Part shown: positions 56,876 through 64,000 of the stretch, piece by piece
Layout: the number at the start of each line of letters is the position of its first letter
Position numbering within the stretch: position 1 is the stretch's first letter
Source of the DNA: Thioalkalivibrio sp. K90mix
GTDB taxonomy: Bacteria; Pseudomonadota; Gammaproteobacteria; Ectothiorhodospirales; Ectothiorhodospiraceae
NCBI RefSeq assembly: GCF_000025545.1
Contig: NC_013889.1
Coordinates: 1,481,501-1,545,500, forward strand
Length of the DNA stretch: 64,000 bases
Reading direction: 5' to 3'
Notes under the pieces: model-generated
What the model was told of the DNA's origin: nothing
Databases searched by the model: none
What the model saw: the letters and a program-made list of their open reading frames with translations, nothing else
Translations under genes and position numbers: made by a program

Positions 56876-57125
56876 CTTGGCAAACCACCAGGGCCAGGGT
56901 ATCCGTCATCCCCGCCGCAGCGGAGCGCCAGGATCTCCCGCGTCAGACAACCCCCAACGGTCTGCCCAGCGCCCGACACCAGAGGTGGCGGCTAACCGCT
57001 GTGCCTTTCCGGGTTGACACGAGATGAAAATTCTCGGGGGCCGAGAGTCGAAACGACTGCCGAGGAAATGATGGCGACGTGAGCCGGCCACATCCGGGAC
57101 ATCGGCGGCCGTCTGGAGCTGCGAA

Positions 57126-57509
57126 TCAGCCGCCGGGCTTCATCGGACCGGAGCGCATGGAGTTGCGGCGGGTATTCTCGTAGGCGTTGGTGCCTTTCCG
57201 CCCCGCGCGCAGTTCGCGCAACTGGCGGCTGGCATCGCCGCGGCGTTCGGCCAGGATCGGGACGGTTTCTTCATAGAATGTCGAGAGGCGTTCCAGTGCG
57301 CTGCGCAGGGCTTCGCCCGTGTCATCACGCAACGGTACGGGCTCATCGCCAAAGGCACGCTCGACCAGCACACGCGCCTTCAGGTCCAGCTCTTCCAGGT
57401 GGTCCCAGTCTTCCTCGCGGATGGCCTGGTCCATCAGGCCGCGTACGGCTTCCACCGCATCCTCCAGCGTTGCACCGGAGTCGTCTTTACCCGCATCGTT
57501 GGTCGTCAT
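57126..57509 (-). CDS. FliT-like flagellar chaperone (probable)
   Basis: 127 residues, acidic and helical (TLEDAVEAVRGLMDQAIREE, LDLKARVLVERAF, LERLSTFYEETVPILAERR). Sequence identity to FliT is weak, but size, helix pattern and position directly after fliD-fliS match the standard fliDST order. FliT holds FliD for export and modulates FlhDC in enterics. Ends in a basic tail (NTRRNSMRSGPMKPGG). Start ATG 57509, 49 bp after fliS. Confidence 0.65.
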   Translation of the reverse strand: MTTNDAGKDDSGATLEDAVEAVRGLMDQAIREEDWDHLEELDLKARVLVERAFGDEPVPLRDDTGEALRSALERLSTFYEETVPILAERRGDASRQLRELRAGRKGTNAYENTRRNSMRSGPMKPGG

Positions 57510-57558
57510 AATCGGCGAACAACACCACGAGGCGATGGTGCCGTCAAGGAGGCGCGCC

Positions 57559-57972
57559 TCAACCCGCCTTGCGCTGGCGCTCCTCGGGTGGAATGTCGTC
57601 CCAGCCGGCCTTGATCTCGCGCAGCAGCTTGGCCACCTCGTCCAGCGCCGCCGGATCGTTCTGGGCGTTGCCTTCCAGCAGGCGACGGGTCATGTACGCA
57701 TAGAGTGCATCCAGGTTCGCAGCCAGCTCCGGCCGATGCTTGTGATCCAGCATCGCCCTGAGTGATTCGACAATATCGATCGCCTTACCAATGCGTTCAC
57801 CCTTGACCGCGACATTGCCCTGCTGCATCGCGCCCTTCGCCACCGCGATACGCTCCAGGGCCCCCTCGAACAGCATCTGAATCAGACGGTGAGGATCGGC
57901 CACCTGTGCCTCGGCCATCGGCCCCGCTTGCCGATACTGGTTGACTGCCCTGTTCATGCCCGGTCCGTACAT
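57559..57972 (-). CDS. fliS: flagellar export chaperone FliS
   Basis: 137 residues from ATG 57972 (MYGPGMNRAVNQYRQ). Typical FliS features: an N-terminal NQYRQ segment, DPHRLIQMLFEGALERIAVA, IDIVESLRAMLDHK and LYAYMTRRLLEGNAQND. It binds the C-terminal helix of flagellin in the cytoplasm and prevents premature polymerisation. 23 bp downstream of fliD. Confidence 0.95.
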   Translation of the reverse strand: MYGPGMNRAVNQYRQAGPMAEAQVADPHRLIQMLFEGALERIAVAKGAMQQGNVAVKGERIGKAIDIVESLRAMLDHKHRPELAANLDALYAYMTRRLLEGNAQNDPAALDEVAKLLREIKAGWDDIPPEERQRKAG

Positions 57973-57995
57973 TTCACTACCCCTGCTCGGTGAGG

Positions 57996-59354
57996 TTATC
58001 GGGATTGATTTCTGGCCAGCGGCGTGTTGGCCAATTGCGCCATCAGTTGATCGCCCGTGGCCTGCATTTGCGCCACCATGGAGTCCATCCGCGAAAACTG
58101 ACGCACCCAATTCGCCTCAAGCCGCTCGATGCGGGCTTCCAGATCCTCGCGCTGGCGTTCGATTCGGCTGAGATCACTCTGCAGCCCGTCCTGCCGAACC
58201 TGTATCAGTCCATCGCGGCCGGTAAAGCTGTCCGTCACATCGCGCATCTGGCCCGCGATGTTGCGCACGGTGTCGGAGATATTTTCGAATCCGTCACGCT
58301 CCATGGCCTCACTGAAGCGAGTACTGTCAAAACTCAGCGTCCCATCCCGGTTGGAGATGATGCCGAGTTCGGCCAGCGTTTGATTGGATCCGCCAGCACC
58401 TTCCGCTGGCTGGATCAGGGCGTTGCCAAGACGGCTGCGAATCCCGCGCACCGTGCTGTCGCCCGTCAGCACGGCCGCCTCGTCCTCTTCGGGATCGTAA
58501 GCCGTGAGCTGGTTGGTCTGCCCGATGAGCGCGTTGTAGTTCTCCACGAAGCTCTGCAGCAGCGATTCCAGCTCGTCGCGATCCTCCGACACGGACACGG
58601 TTGTCGGGCCGCTGGAGACACCCGTCAGTTCGATCTCGAGCCCCTCGATCGTGTCGCTCAACGTGTTACTGGAGCTGGTGACGGTCAGTCCGTTGATGAC
58701 GGCCTCCGCGTCCTGGGCCGCGCGGGTCTCGGTCAGGTTGCTGCTATCCAGTCGGCCCAGTCCACTGCCCTCGGGGTCTTCCGTCGCCGTGACGGAGATG
58801 GTGTTATCCGCTCCGGTCTCGTTCGCGCTCAGTACCAGGCGCGCACCGTTGCCGTCATTCACAATGGACGCGGTGACACCCGCTTCGGAGTCGTTAATCG
58901 CATTGCGAACATCGCGCAGGGTGGCGCCCTCTTCCACGTCAATAGTGACGGCATTCCCGTTGCCGACCTGGATCTGCAGCTGACCCGCGCCTACTTCGTC
59001 ATCGGCGCTGTCGAAATCACCGGCAGCCGAGGCAACGATCTGAGATTGCGCGAGCTGATTGACCTCAAGCGAGAAATCACTGTTCTCGGCGTCCCCGGTC
59101 ACCGTGACGTTCGCCACGCTGTCATCCGCCACCGAGGCCGATTGCGTAGGTTCGAAACCGGAAAGATCGCCCAGCACCGAACCCACCTGGTCCACACTGC
59201 TGGTCAGCTCGCCAAAGGCCGAAATCTGCGCGTCAATGCGCTCTTCGCGCTGGTTCAGGCGCTGTTCCTTGGGCTCGCGCTCGGCCGCTACGAGCTGCCC
59301 TACCAGCTGATTCAGGTCCAGTCCGGACCCTACGCCGAGAGAACTAATTGCCAT
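57996..59354 (-). CDS. fliD: flagellar filament cap protein FliD
   Basis: 452 residues from ATG 59354 (MAISSLGVGSGLDLNQLVGQ) with GAGGTG upstream. FliD N-terminal coiled coil (REPKEQRLNQREERIDAQIS), flagellin-hook IN region in the middle (NAVTIDVEEGATLRDVRNAI) and C-terminal coiled coil (RIERQREDLEARIERLEANW). The central domains are strongly acidic. It caps the growing filament outside the cell and folds flagellin into place. A sigma-28 promoter lies 57 bp upstream. Confidence 0.96.
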   Translation of the reverse strand: MAISSLGVGSGLDLNQLVGQLVAAEREPKEQRLNQREERIDAQISAFGELTSSVDQVGSVLGDLSGFEPTQSASVADDSVANVTVTGDAENSDFSLEVNQLAQSQIVASAAGDFDSADDEVGAGQLQIQVGNGNAVTIDVEEGATLRDVRNAINDSEAGVTASIVNDGNGARLVLSANETGADNTISVTATEDPEGSGLGRLDSSNLTETRAAQDAEAVINGLTVTSSSNTLSDTIEGLEIELTGVSSGPTTVSVSEDRDELESLLQSFVENYNALIGQTNQLTAYDPEEDEAAVLTGDSTVRGIRSRLGNALIQPAEGAGGSNQTLAELGIISNRDGTLSFDSTRFSEAMERDGFENISDTVRNIAGQMRDVTDSFTGRDGLIQVRQDGLQSDLSRIERQREDLEARIERLEANWVRQFSRMDSMVAQMQATGDQLMAQLANTPLARNQSR

Positions 59355-59410
59355 GACGCGCCACCTCACCACGCCCCTGTTCGGGACTTTCGCATGCGTT
59401 CTAGCTGAGT

Positions 59411-59437
59411 ATAACGACTGTTTCAGCGATTTCTTTA
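59411..59437 (-). promoter_or_regulatory. sigma-28 promoter of fliD
   Basis: Minus strand TAAAGAAA, 11-bp spacer, GTCGTTAT. Same layout as the flagellin promoters. Confidence 0.8.
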
Positions 59438-59548
59438 GCCAAGCCGCGCCGCTTCGTTCGTGAACCGGTTCACGCTTCGGCTTCAGTCTGGCGCAGCCGT
59501 AGCGAGTACCCAACCTGGCTTCACATGGTTCGGGATTGGATCCGCGCA

Positions 59549-59583
59549 ATAAAAAAGGCGGGCAGCCCAAGGCCACCCGCCTT
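59549..59583 (-). terminator. intrinsic terminator after flagellin 1
   Basis: Minus strand AAGGCGGGTGGCC paired with GGGCTGCCCGCCTT and followed by TTTTATT. It begins 28 bp after the flagellin stop. Confidence 0.88.
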
Positions 59584-59610
59584 ACATAAGGTCTTCTTGA
59601 AGACCCCGGC

Positions 59611-60924
59611 TTACTGCAGCAGTGCCAGCACGTTCTGCGACGTGGCGTTCGCCTGCGACAGTACGGAGGTCCCCGCCTGCTGCAGGATCTGGGCACGGGT
59701 CAGCTCCGCGGTTTCCTCGGCGAAGTCGGCATCCCGGATTCGGGATCGGGCCGCATCGAGGTTCTCCGAGGAGATCTCCAGGTTGGCGATGGTGTTTTCG
59801 AAACGCACCTGAATAGAGCCCAGGTCGGCTCGCAGGGAATTGACTTGGTCTAGGGCACCATCCACTACAGCCAGGGCTTCGGTGGCCCCCGAACGCGACG
59901 CGATATCCACATCTGTGAGATTCAAGGTCTGACCATCCACCGCAGCTCCATCACCATCAGAATCGAATAGCGTCACATCAGGATCGGTAGTGTCGCCTCC
60001 CTCTAGGGTCACACCGCCACCATCCACCGAAAACTCTGTGTCAAAGTTTCCGCGAATCGCGATCGTGGTTTCACCATCGTCATTGGTGACGAGTGCGGCA
60101 CTCAGGCCCGCATCTCGCAATGCCGCCATGGCTTCTTCGTCATCAAGGTCTTCGCCAGAAACAAAACTCCCCACATTTTCATTGTCCGGATCCGGAGAAG
60201 CGATCGCCGCGTTAATTTCGCGAACTGCATCCTCCAGCGTATTAACCCCCATCCCTTCCAGGTCGACCTCCAGCTCAACCCCGAGATCGTTGTCCTCTCC
60301 TTCGCCAAGTACCCCTACCTGCTCCAAGTTGATCGTGATGTTGTTGATCTCTTCGATGCCCACATCATTAATCTGAGTCTGCGTGAGCCCTTCGCTACCC
60401 TCGGCGATCACTCGGCCCAATTCGGTCGCGCGAGCATCCGCACCGGACACCGCGATGTTCTGCCCCTGGTTAGCCCCGATCTGGAAGAAGATGTCGTTCA
60501 ACGCCCCATCCAGGATGGCGTCGCCGTTGAACTCGGTCTCGTTGGCAACGCGGCTGATTTCGGCCACGAGCTGCTGGGCCTCGTTGTTCAGGGCCTCGCG
60601 GTCGGACGCGGAGTTGGAGTCGTTCGCCGCCTGTACGGACAGTTCACGGATCCGCTGCAGCGCATCGCCCACGGTACTCAGCGCACCTTCGGCGGTCTGC
60701 GAGAACGAGATACCGTCGTTGGCGTTGCGCACAGCCTGGTTCAGGCCGTTGATCTGCGTGCTGAAGCGCTCGGAGATGGCCAGACCGGCGGCATCGTCCT
60801 TTGCGCTGTTGATTCGCAGGCCCGAGGACAGCCGCTCGAGGCTCTGGCCCAGGGCACCCTGCGACTGGCTCAGATTGCGCTGAGCGTTCAGGGACAGGAT
60901 GTTCGTGTTGATAACTTGGGACAT
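59611..60924 (-). CDS. fliC: flagellin, filament subunit (copy 1)
   Basis: 437 residues. Standard ends: MSQVINTNILSLNAQRNLSQ, SGLRINSAKDDAAGLAISER and, C-terminal, ENTIANLEISSENLDAARSR with RAQILQQAGTSVLSQANATS and NVLALLQ. The central exposed region is very acidic (GVLGEGEDNDLGVELEVDLE, and a stretch of Asp/Gly near residue 325). No glycosylation island is visible nearby. Start ATG 60924 with AAGGAGACG upstream. Paralogue of the gene at 61692. Confidence 0.96.
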   Translation of the reverse strand: MSQVINTNILSLNAQRNLSQSQGALGQSLERLSSGLRINSAKDDAAGLAISERFSTQINGLNQAVRNANDGISFSQTAEGALSTVGDALQRIRELSVQAANDSNSASDREALNNEAQQLVAEISRVANETEFNGDAILDGALNDIFFQIGANQGQNIAVSGADARATELGRVIAEGSEGLTQTQINDVGIEEINNITINLEQVGVLGEGEDNDLGVELEVDLEGMGVNTLEDAVREINAAIASPDPDNENVGSFVSGEDLDDEEAMAALRDAGLSAALVTNDDGETTIAIRGNFDTEFSVDGGGVTLEGGDTTDPDVTLFDSDGDGAAVDGQTLNLTDVDIASRSGATEALAVVDGALDQVNSLRADLGSIQVRFENTIANLEISSENLDAARSRIRDADFAEETAELTRAQILQQAGTSVLSQANATSQNVLALLQ

Positions 60925-61001
60925 GATTACGTCTCCTTACGGCATAGCTTTAGACCGCCTCGGGCGATCGCGATGGCGGCATTCAACCGCTCTCAGGCCC
61001 G

Positions 61002-61028
61002 TTAACGACAAGCTATCCGTGAGCTTTA
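61002..61028 (-). promoter_or_regulatory. sigma-28 promoter of flagellin 1
   Basis: Minus strand TAAAGCTC, 11-bp spacer, GTCGTTAA; 78 bp before the ATG. Confidence 0.82.
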
Positions 61029-61124
61029 ACACGAATTTTCGATTTTCTTGCCATTGTGCCTATGTGGGTTCCGCAACGATTTCCTGTCGAGCCCCCACAT
61101 CCGATGCACCCCCATATCGGCCGA

Positions 61125-61152
61125 CAGAAAAAAGCCGGGACAAGCCCGGCCG
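61125..61152 (-). terminator. intrinsic terminator after flaG
   Basis: Minus strand GCCGGG-CTTGT-CCCGGC followed by TTTTTTCTG. It separates flaG from the flagellin 1 promoter. Confidence 0.88.
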
Positions 61153-61185
61153 AAAGTCACTGTGGTTGATAATGTGCCGGGTCGG

Positions 61186-61617
61186 TCAGGCCCGTTCCTC
61201 GACCCCCGTACCATCCAGGCCTTGCTGTTCCTGGAAATGACGAATCAGGGCCACCACTGCCTCCGGCGGAATCTGCCGGATCACCTCGTCCTGCTCGGCA
61301 TCCTTGACCGTGATCACGGTCCGGCCGCTCGAATCATCCACGCTGAACTCCAGCGCACGCTTGGACGATTGCAGATAGGCGTTGATCGACTCCACGACCT
61401 GCTCCATGCCCTCCGACTCTCCCAAGTCCACAGACTGGGTCGATTCATCCAGCCCCCGTTCAGGAGTATCGGGGCTCGCCGGGACATCCCCGAAACTGGC
61501 ATTCCGAGAACCCGCGGTATCGTTCAACCCTTTAGCAACCGGAATCGAGGCATCGCCCTGCCCCTGACGGGCAGGCTGAAACACCAATGAAGTGATACTG
61601 CCAATCGAATCACTCAT
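61186..61617 (-). CDS. flaG: FlaG-family flagellar protein
   Basis: 143 residues from ATG 61617 (MSDSIGSITSLVFQPARQGQ). The conserved C-terminal FlaG block is VVESINAYLQSSKRALEFSV, DDSSGRTVITVKDAEQDEVI and RQIPPEAVVALIRHF. FlaG modulates filament length in several polar-flagellated bacteria. Located between the two flagellin genes and ended by its own terminator, but no sigma-28 site lies directly upstream, so it is probably read through from flagellin 2. Confidence 0.92.
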   Translation of the reverse strand: MSDSIGSITSLVFQPARQGQGDASIPVAKGLNDTAGSRNASFGDVPASPDTPERGLDESTQSVDLGESEGMEQVVESINAYLQSSKRALEFSVDDSSGRTVITVKDAEQDEVIRQIPPEAVVALIRHFQEQQGLDGTGVEERA

Positions 61618-61637
61618 CTTGCTTCCCTCGCCATCAA

Positions 61638-61665
61638 GGGCGGGTGACCGTCTGGCCACCCGCCC
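61638..61665 (-). other. hairpin between flagellin 2 and flaG
   Basis: GGGCGGGTG and CACCCGCCC form a perfect 9-bp stem 27 bp after the flagellin stop. There is no T-run; it may attenuate but not stop read-through into flaG, or stabilise the flagellin mRNA end. Confidence 0.6.
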
Positions 61666-61691
61666 GTCTCATGGCCTTTTACCGGTTCAAC

Positions 61692-62987
61692 TTACTGCAA
61701 CAAGGCCAGCACGTTCTGCGACGTCGCGTTCGCCTGGGCCAGCACCGAGGTACCGGCCTGCTGCAGGATCTGCGCCCGGGTCAGCTCAGCCGTTTCGGAG
61801 GCAAAATCCGCATCCCGAATACGTGAGCGAGCCGACTCCAGATTCTCCGAGGACACCTGCAGGTTGGCAATGGTGTTTTCGAAGCGCACCTGGATCGAAC
61901 CCAAGTCGGCCCGCAACGAATTGATCTGGTTCAGAGCCCCATCGACGATTGCAAGAGCCTCGGTAGCGCCACCCCGGCTGCCAATATCGACATCGGTAAG
62001 GTTCCGCGCCCGAGAGTCGACGGAAGTGGGGTCGGCGTCGTCTCCGTCTCCGAACAAAGTGACTTCTACTTCGTCGCCCAACTCGACCTTACCACCTTGA
62101 ACCGAGAATGAGGTATCGAAGTTGCCACGAATGGCTATCGTGGTTTCACCATTGCTATTGGTGACCAGCGATGCACTGAGGCCGGCATCGCGAATCGCAG
62201 CGATCGCCGCGTCGGCATCGTCTAACTCCCCGTCCTCAAGGCTTCCTGCCGCATCACCTGTGGGCGCCGCCAGTGCGGCATTGATCTGCCGGACCGCGTC
62301 TTCGAGGGACGTTACGCCGTCAAGATCAACCTCCAATTCAACTCCCAATGCGTCGTCATCGTCACCCCCCAATACACCGACCTTATCCAGGGTGATCGTG
62401 ATATTGGAAATCCCTTCGATGCCGACGTCGTTCAATTGCTGCTGAGTCAGCCCGGAGTCACCTTCCGAAATAGCGCGACCCAGTTCCGTAGTGCGCGCAT
62501 CGACCCCGGAGACCGCAATGTTCTGACCCTGATTCGCGCCAATCTGGAAGAACAGATCCTGCAGGGCGCCATCCAGGATCGCGTCACCGTTGAACTCGGT
62601 GGAGTTCGCGACGCGGCCAATCTCGGCGATCAGCTGCTGGGCCTCGTTGTTCAGGGCCTCGCGGTCGGAGGCGGAGTTGGAGTCGTTCGCCGCCTGGACG
62701 GACAGCTCGCGGATACGCTGAAGGGCATCGCCCACGGTGCTCAGCGCACCCTCGGCGGTCTGCGCAAACGAGATGCCGTCGTTCGCGTTGCGCACGGCCT
62801 GGTTCAGGCCGCGAATCTGGGTGGTAAAGCGTTCGGAGATCGCCAGACCGGCGGCGTCATCCTTGGCACTGTTGATACGCAGGCCGGAGGACAGTCGCTC
62901 CAGGCTCTGGGCCAGCGCGCCCTGGGAATTGCTCAGATTGCGCTGAGCATTCAGGGACAGGATATTGGTGTTGATGACTTGAGACAT
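61692..62987 (-). CDS. fliC: flagellin, filament subunit (copy 2)
   Basis: 431 residues, nearly the same D0/D1 regions as copy 1 (MSQVINTNILSLNAQRNLSN; ENTIANLQVSSENLESARSR) with a diverged acidic centre (GVLGGDDDDALGVELEVDLD and GDEVEVTLFGDGDDADP). Differences concentrate in the exposed domain, as expected for duplicated filament subunits. First gene of the run flagellin 2-flaG. Start ATG 62987 with AGGAGCG upstream and a sigma-28 promoter 77 bp away. Confidence 0.96.
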   Translation of the reverse strand: MSQVINTNILSLNAQRNLSNSQGALAQSLERLSSGLRINSAKDDAAGLAISERFTTQIRGLNQAVRNANDGISFAQTAEGALSTVGDALQRIRELSVQAANDSNSASDREALNNEAQQLIAEIGRVANSTEFNGDAILDGALQDLFFQIGANQGQNIAVSGVDARTTELGRAISEGDSGLTQQQLNDVGIEGISNITITLDKVGVLGGDDDDALGVELEVDLDGVTSLEDAVRQINAALAAPTGDAAGSLEDGELDDADAAIAAIRDAGLSASLVTNSNGETTIAIRGNFDTSFSVQGGKVELGDEVEVTLFGDGDDADPTSVDSRARNLTDVDIGSRGGATEALAIVDGALNQINSLRADLGSIQVRFENTIANLQVSSENLESARSRIRDADFASETAELTRAQILQQAGTSVLAQANATSQNVLALLQ

Positions 62988-63063
62988 GATTACGCTCCTG
63001 TAGCGTCATGCCGAACCACCTTGGTCGGCTTCCTCGGCGAACACTCGTGCGCCTTCGAAAGCA

Positions 63064-63090
63064 GTAACGACCGCTCGACCGAATCCTTTA
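63064..63090 (-). promoter_or_regulatory. sigma-28 promoter of flagellin 2
   Basis: Minus strand TAAAGGAT, 11-bp spacer, GTCGTTAC. Confidence 0.8.
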
Positions 63091-63415
63091 GCCCCATTCC
63101 GGAAAAATTTTGCCGCCCGCCTGAACGTGTCCGCCACGGCGCACGCTCGCCACCCCAGCGCTTCGGCTCACACCACTCATCAGCCACGGCCGATACGAAG
63201 CCGCACAGCACCACAGGGGACACAGGCCAGCCACATACCCGTGGTCCTGAACAACCGCTTTGACGCACCCAGGTGATGCGAGAAAACTGTGTCAGGTCCG
63301 AAGCCACTACTACCGTCATCGCCAAGGAGCAAGGCCACCCAGCAATCGGCGTGGACCCTCAGAGATATGGATCTTGGGCAACGAAAACCAAGGCGGCCCC
63401 AGTTGCCCGATTTCC

Positions 63416-63493
63416 CCCTGTAGGAGGCCAGCCCTCTGGCCGATGGGGCGTTGGCATGTTCCCAATCGGCCAGAGGGCTGGCCTCCTACAGGG
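63416..63493. repeat. 78-bp REP palindrome with 29-bp perfect arms
   Basis: The left arm begins CCCTGTAGGAGGCCAGCCC and ends CTGGCCGAT; the right arm 63465-63493 is its exact reverse complement. Three further G-C pairs follow after one mismatch. It belongs to the same GTAGGAG REP family as 56790-56875. It lies 10 bp after the Yip1-like gene stop and may end its transcript. The rest of the gap 62988-63415 holds the flagellin promoter only. Confidence 0.85.
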
Positions 63494-63503
63494 CCGGAGT
63501 GAA

Positions 63504-64000
63504 TCAGATCAGCCAGGTGGTGCCGATGCGGGTCTCGGGGGTGGCGCCGGGGATCAGGTCCATCAGCAGCCAGCCGAAGATGAGGGTGATGAACGCGCCG
63601 CAGAAGACGGTGGCCACGAACAGGCCGATGCGGTTGCCACGCTTCAGCCCGAGGATGCCGCACAGCGACCCGTACAGCAGCCACAGGCTGTAGAGGATCA
63701 GCAGCAAGCCGACGGTGTTGCCCCAGGGCCAGGGGAAGGCGGCCACAACCTTGCCCACCCAGGCCGGCAGAAGGCCGATGGTCACGGCCAGCATGGCCCG
63801 ATCCGGATGGGAGTAGCCCTGGAACAGCTCGGTCAGGTAGTGCGCGGACCAGGCCAGGCCCAGCACCCCGATACTCATCGCCAGCACGCTGTAGACCCCG
63901 AAGCCCCAGGCCCCCGGCATCGCCTCCGGCGGCAACCCGGGCGGGATGATCTGGTACAGCCACTGGCTGACGATCACGCTGACCAGCAGCACCGGGAACG
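63504..64000 (-). CDS. Yip1-family inner-membrane protein, 5' end outside window
   Basis: At least 165 residues; the frame is open to the right edge, reading FPVLLVSVIVSQW before the first GTG at 63992, so the N-terminus is missing. Five hydrophobic segments (VYSVLAMSIGVLGLAWSAHY, AMLAVTIGLLPAWVGKVVAA, TVGLLLILYSLWLLYGSL, GLFVATVFCGAFITLIFGWL) and the LILYSLWLLYGSLCGILGL block are typical of the YIP1/DUF1282 family. Function in bacteria unknown. Confidence 0.8.
   Translation of the reverse strand, partial: FPVLLVSVIVSQWLYQIIPPGLPPEAMPGAWGFGVYSVLAMSIGVLGLAWSAHYLTELFQGYSHPDRAMLAVTIGLLPAWVGKVVAAFPWPWGNTVGLLLILYSLWLLYGSLCGILGLKRGNRIGLFVATVFCGAFITLIFGWLLMDLIPGATPETRIGTTWLI

Noticed and set aside
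61002-61028. A sigma-54 promoter for the flagellins
   Set aside because: No TGGC-N9-TTGC arrangement was found; the sigma-28 match fits better.

Overview
The window looks like a high-GC gammaproteobacterial chromosome, most likely a haloalkaliphilic member of the Ectothiorhodospiraceae such as Thioalkalivibrio. That placement is inference from high GC, very acidic secreted and flagellar proteins, a di-haem cytochrome c, a class Ia ribonucleotide reductase with tandem ATP-cones, and polar-flagellum genes under sigma-28 promoters. It was not tested by any search.

Layout. 1-6.4 kb: a truncated membrane diguanylate cyclase; an intact IS256-family element inserted in the leader of a PRC-barrel gene; a Crp/Fnr regulator; CsbD and a 25-residue membrane peptide; copy 1 of a 295-bp non-coding element with terminal inverted repeats; and an outer-membrane beta-barrel gene split by an IS3-family element. 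6.4-20.3 kb: an LctP-type permease, small membrane and lipoprotein genes, an orphan flagellin with its own sigma-28 promoter, a soluble double-PAS chemoreceptor, an EAL phosphodiesterase, DUF4168 and DUF4197 proteins, a lipase, a solute-binding protein and a flavodoxin-UbiA fusion. 20.3-32.7 kb: housekeeping genes including phosphoribosyltransferases, a tyrosine phosphatase, VOC proteins, a membrane pyrophosphatase, a HIT protein and cytochrome c. 32.7-43.4 kb: copy 2 of the 295-bp element, two diguanylate cyclases, MFS, CPBP, PAP2 and lipoprotein genes, and a DUF4160/DUF2442 pair.

43.4-49.6 kb is an accessory island, visibly AT-richer than its surroundings from about 44.9 kb. It holds a REP-associated tyrosine transposase with several copies of its repeats; a PD-(D/E)xK-like nuclease gene cut by a second, apparently identical IS256 copy with a perfect 9-bp target duplication; and a retron-like cassette of promoter, structured leader, reverse transcriptase and an overlapping two-transmembrane protein. 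This is the best candidate for a new or uncommon anti-phage system in the window.

49.7-57 kb: nrdA-nrdB preceded by a pair of NrdR boxes and DnaA boxes, then trxB with an unusual lysine-rich N-terminal extension followed by a FemAB/GNAT-like gene. Reductase and thioredoxin reductase are divergently arranged and functionally linked through deoxyribonucleotide synthesis. 57-63.1 kb: a flagellar filament module on the minus strand (flagellin, flaG, flagellin, fliD, fliS, fliT-like) with sigma-28 promoters of identical 8-N11-8 geometry at both flagellins and fliD. The window ends with a long REP palindrome and a Yip1-family membrane protein truncated by the edge.
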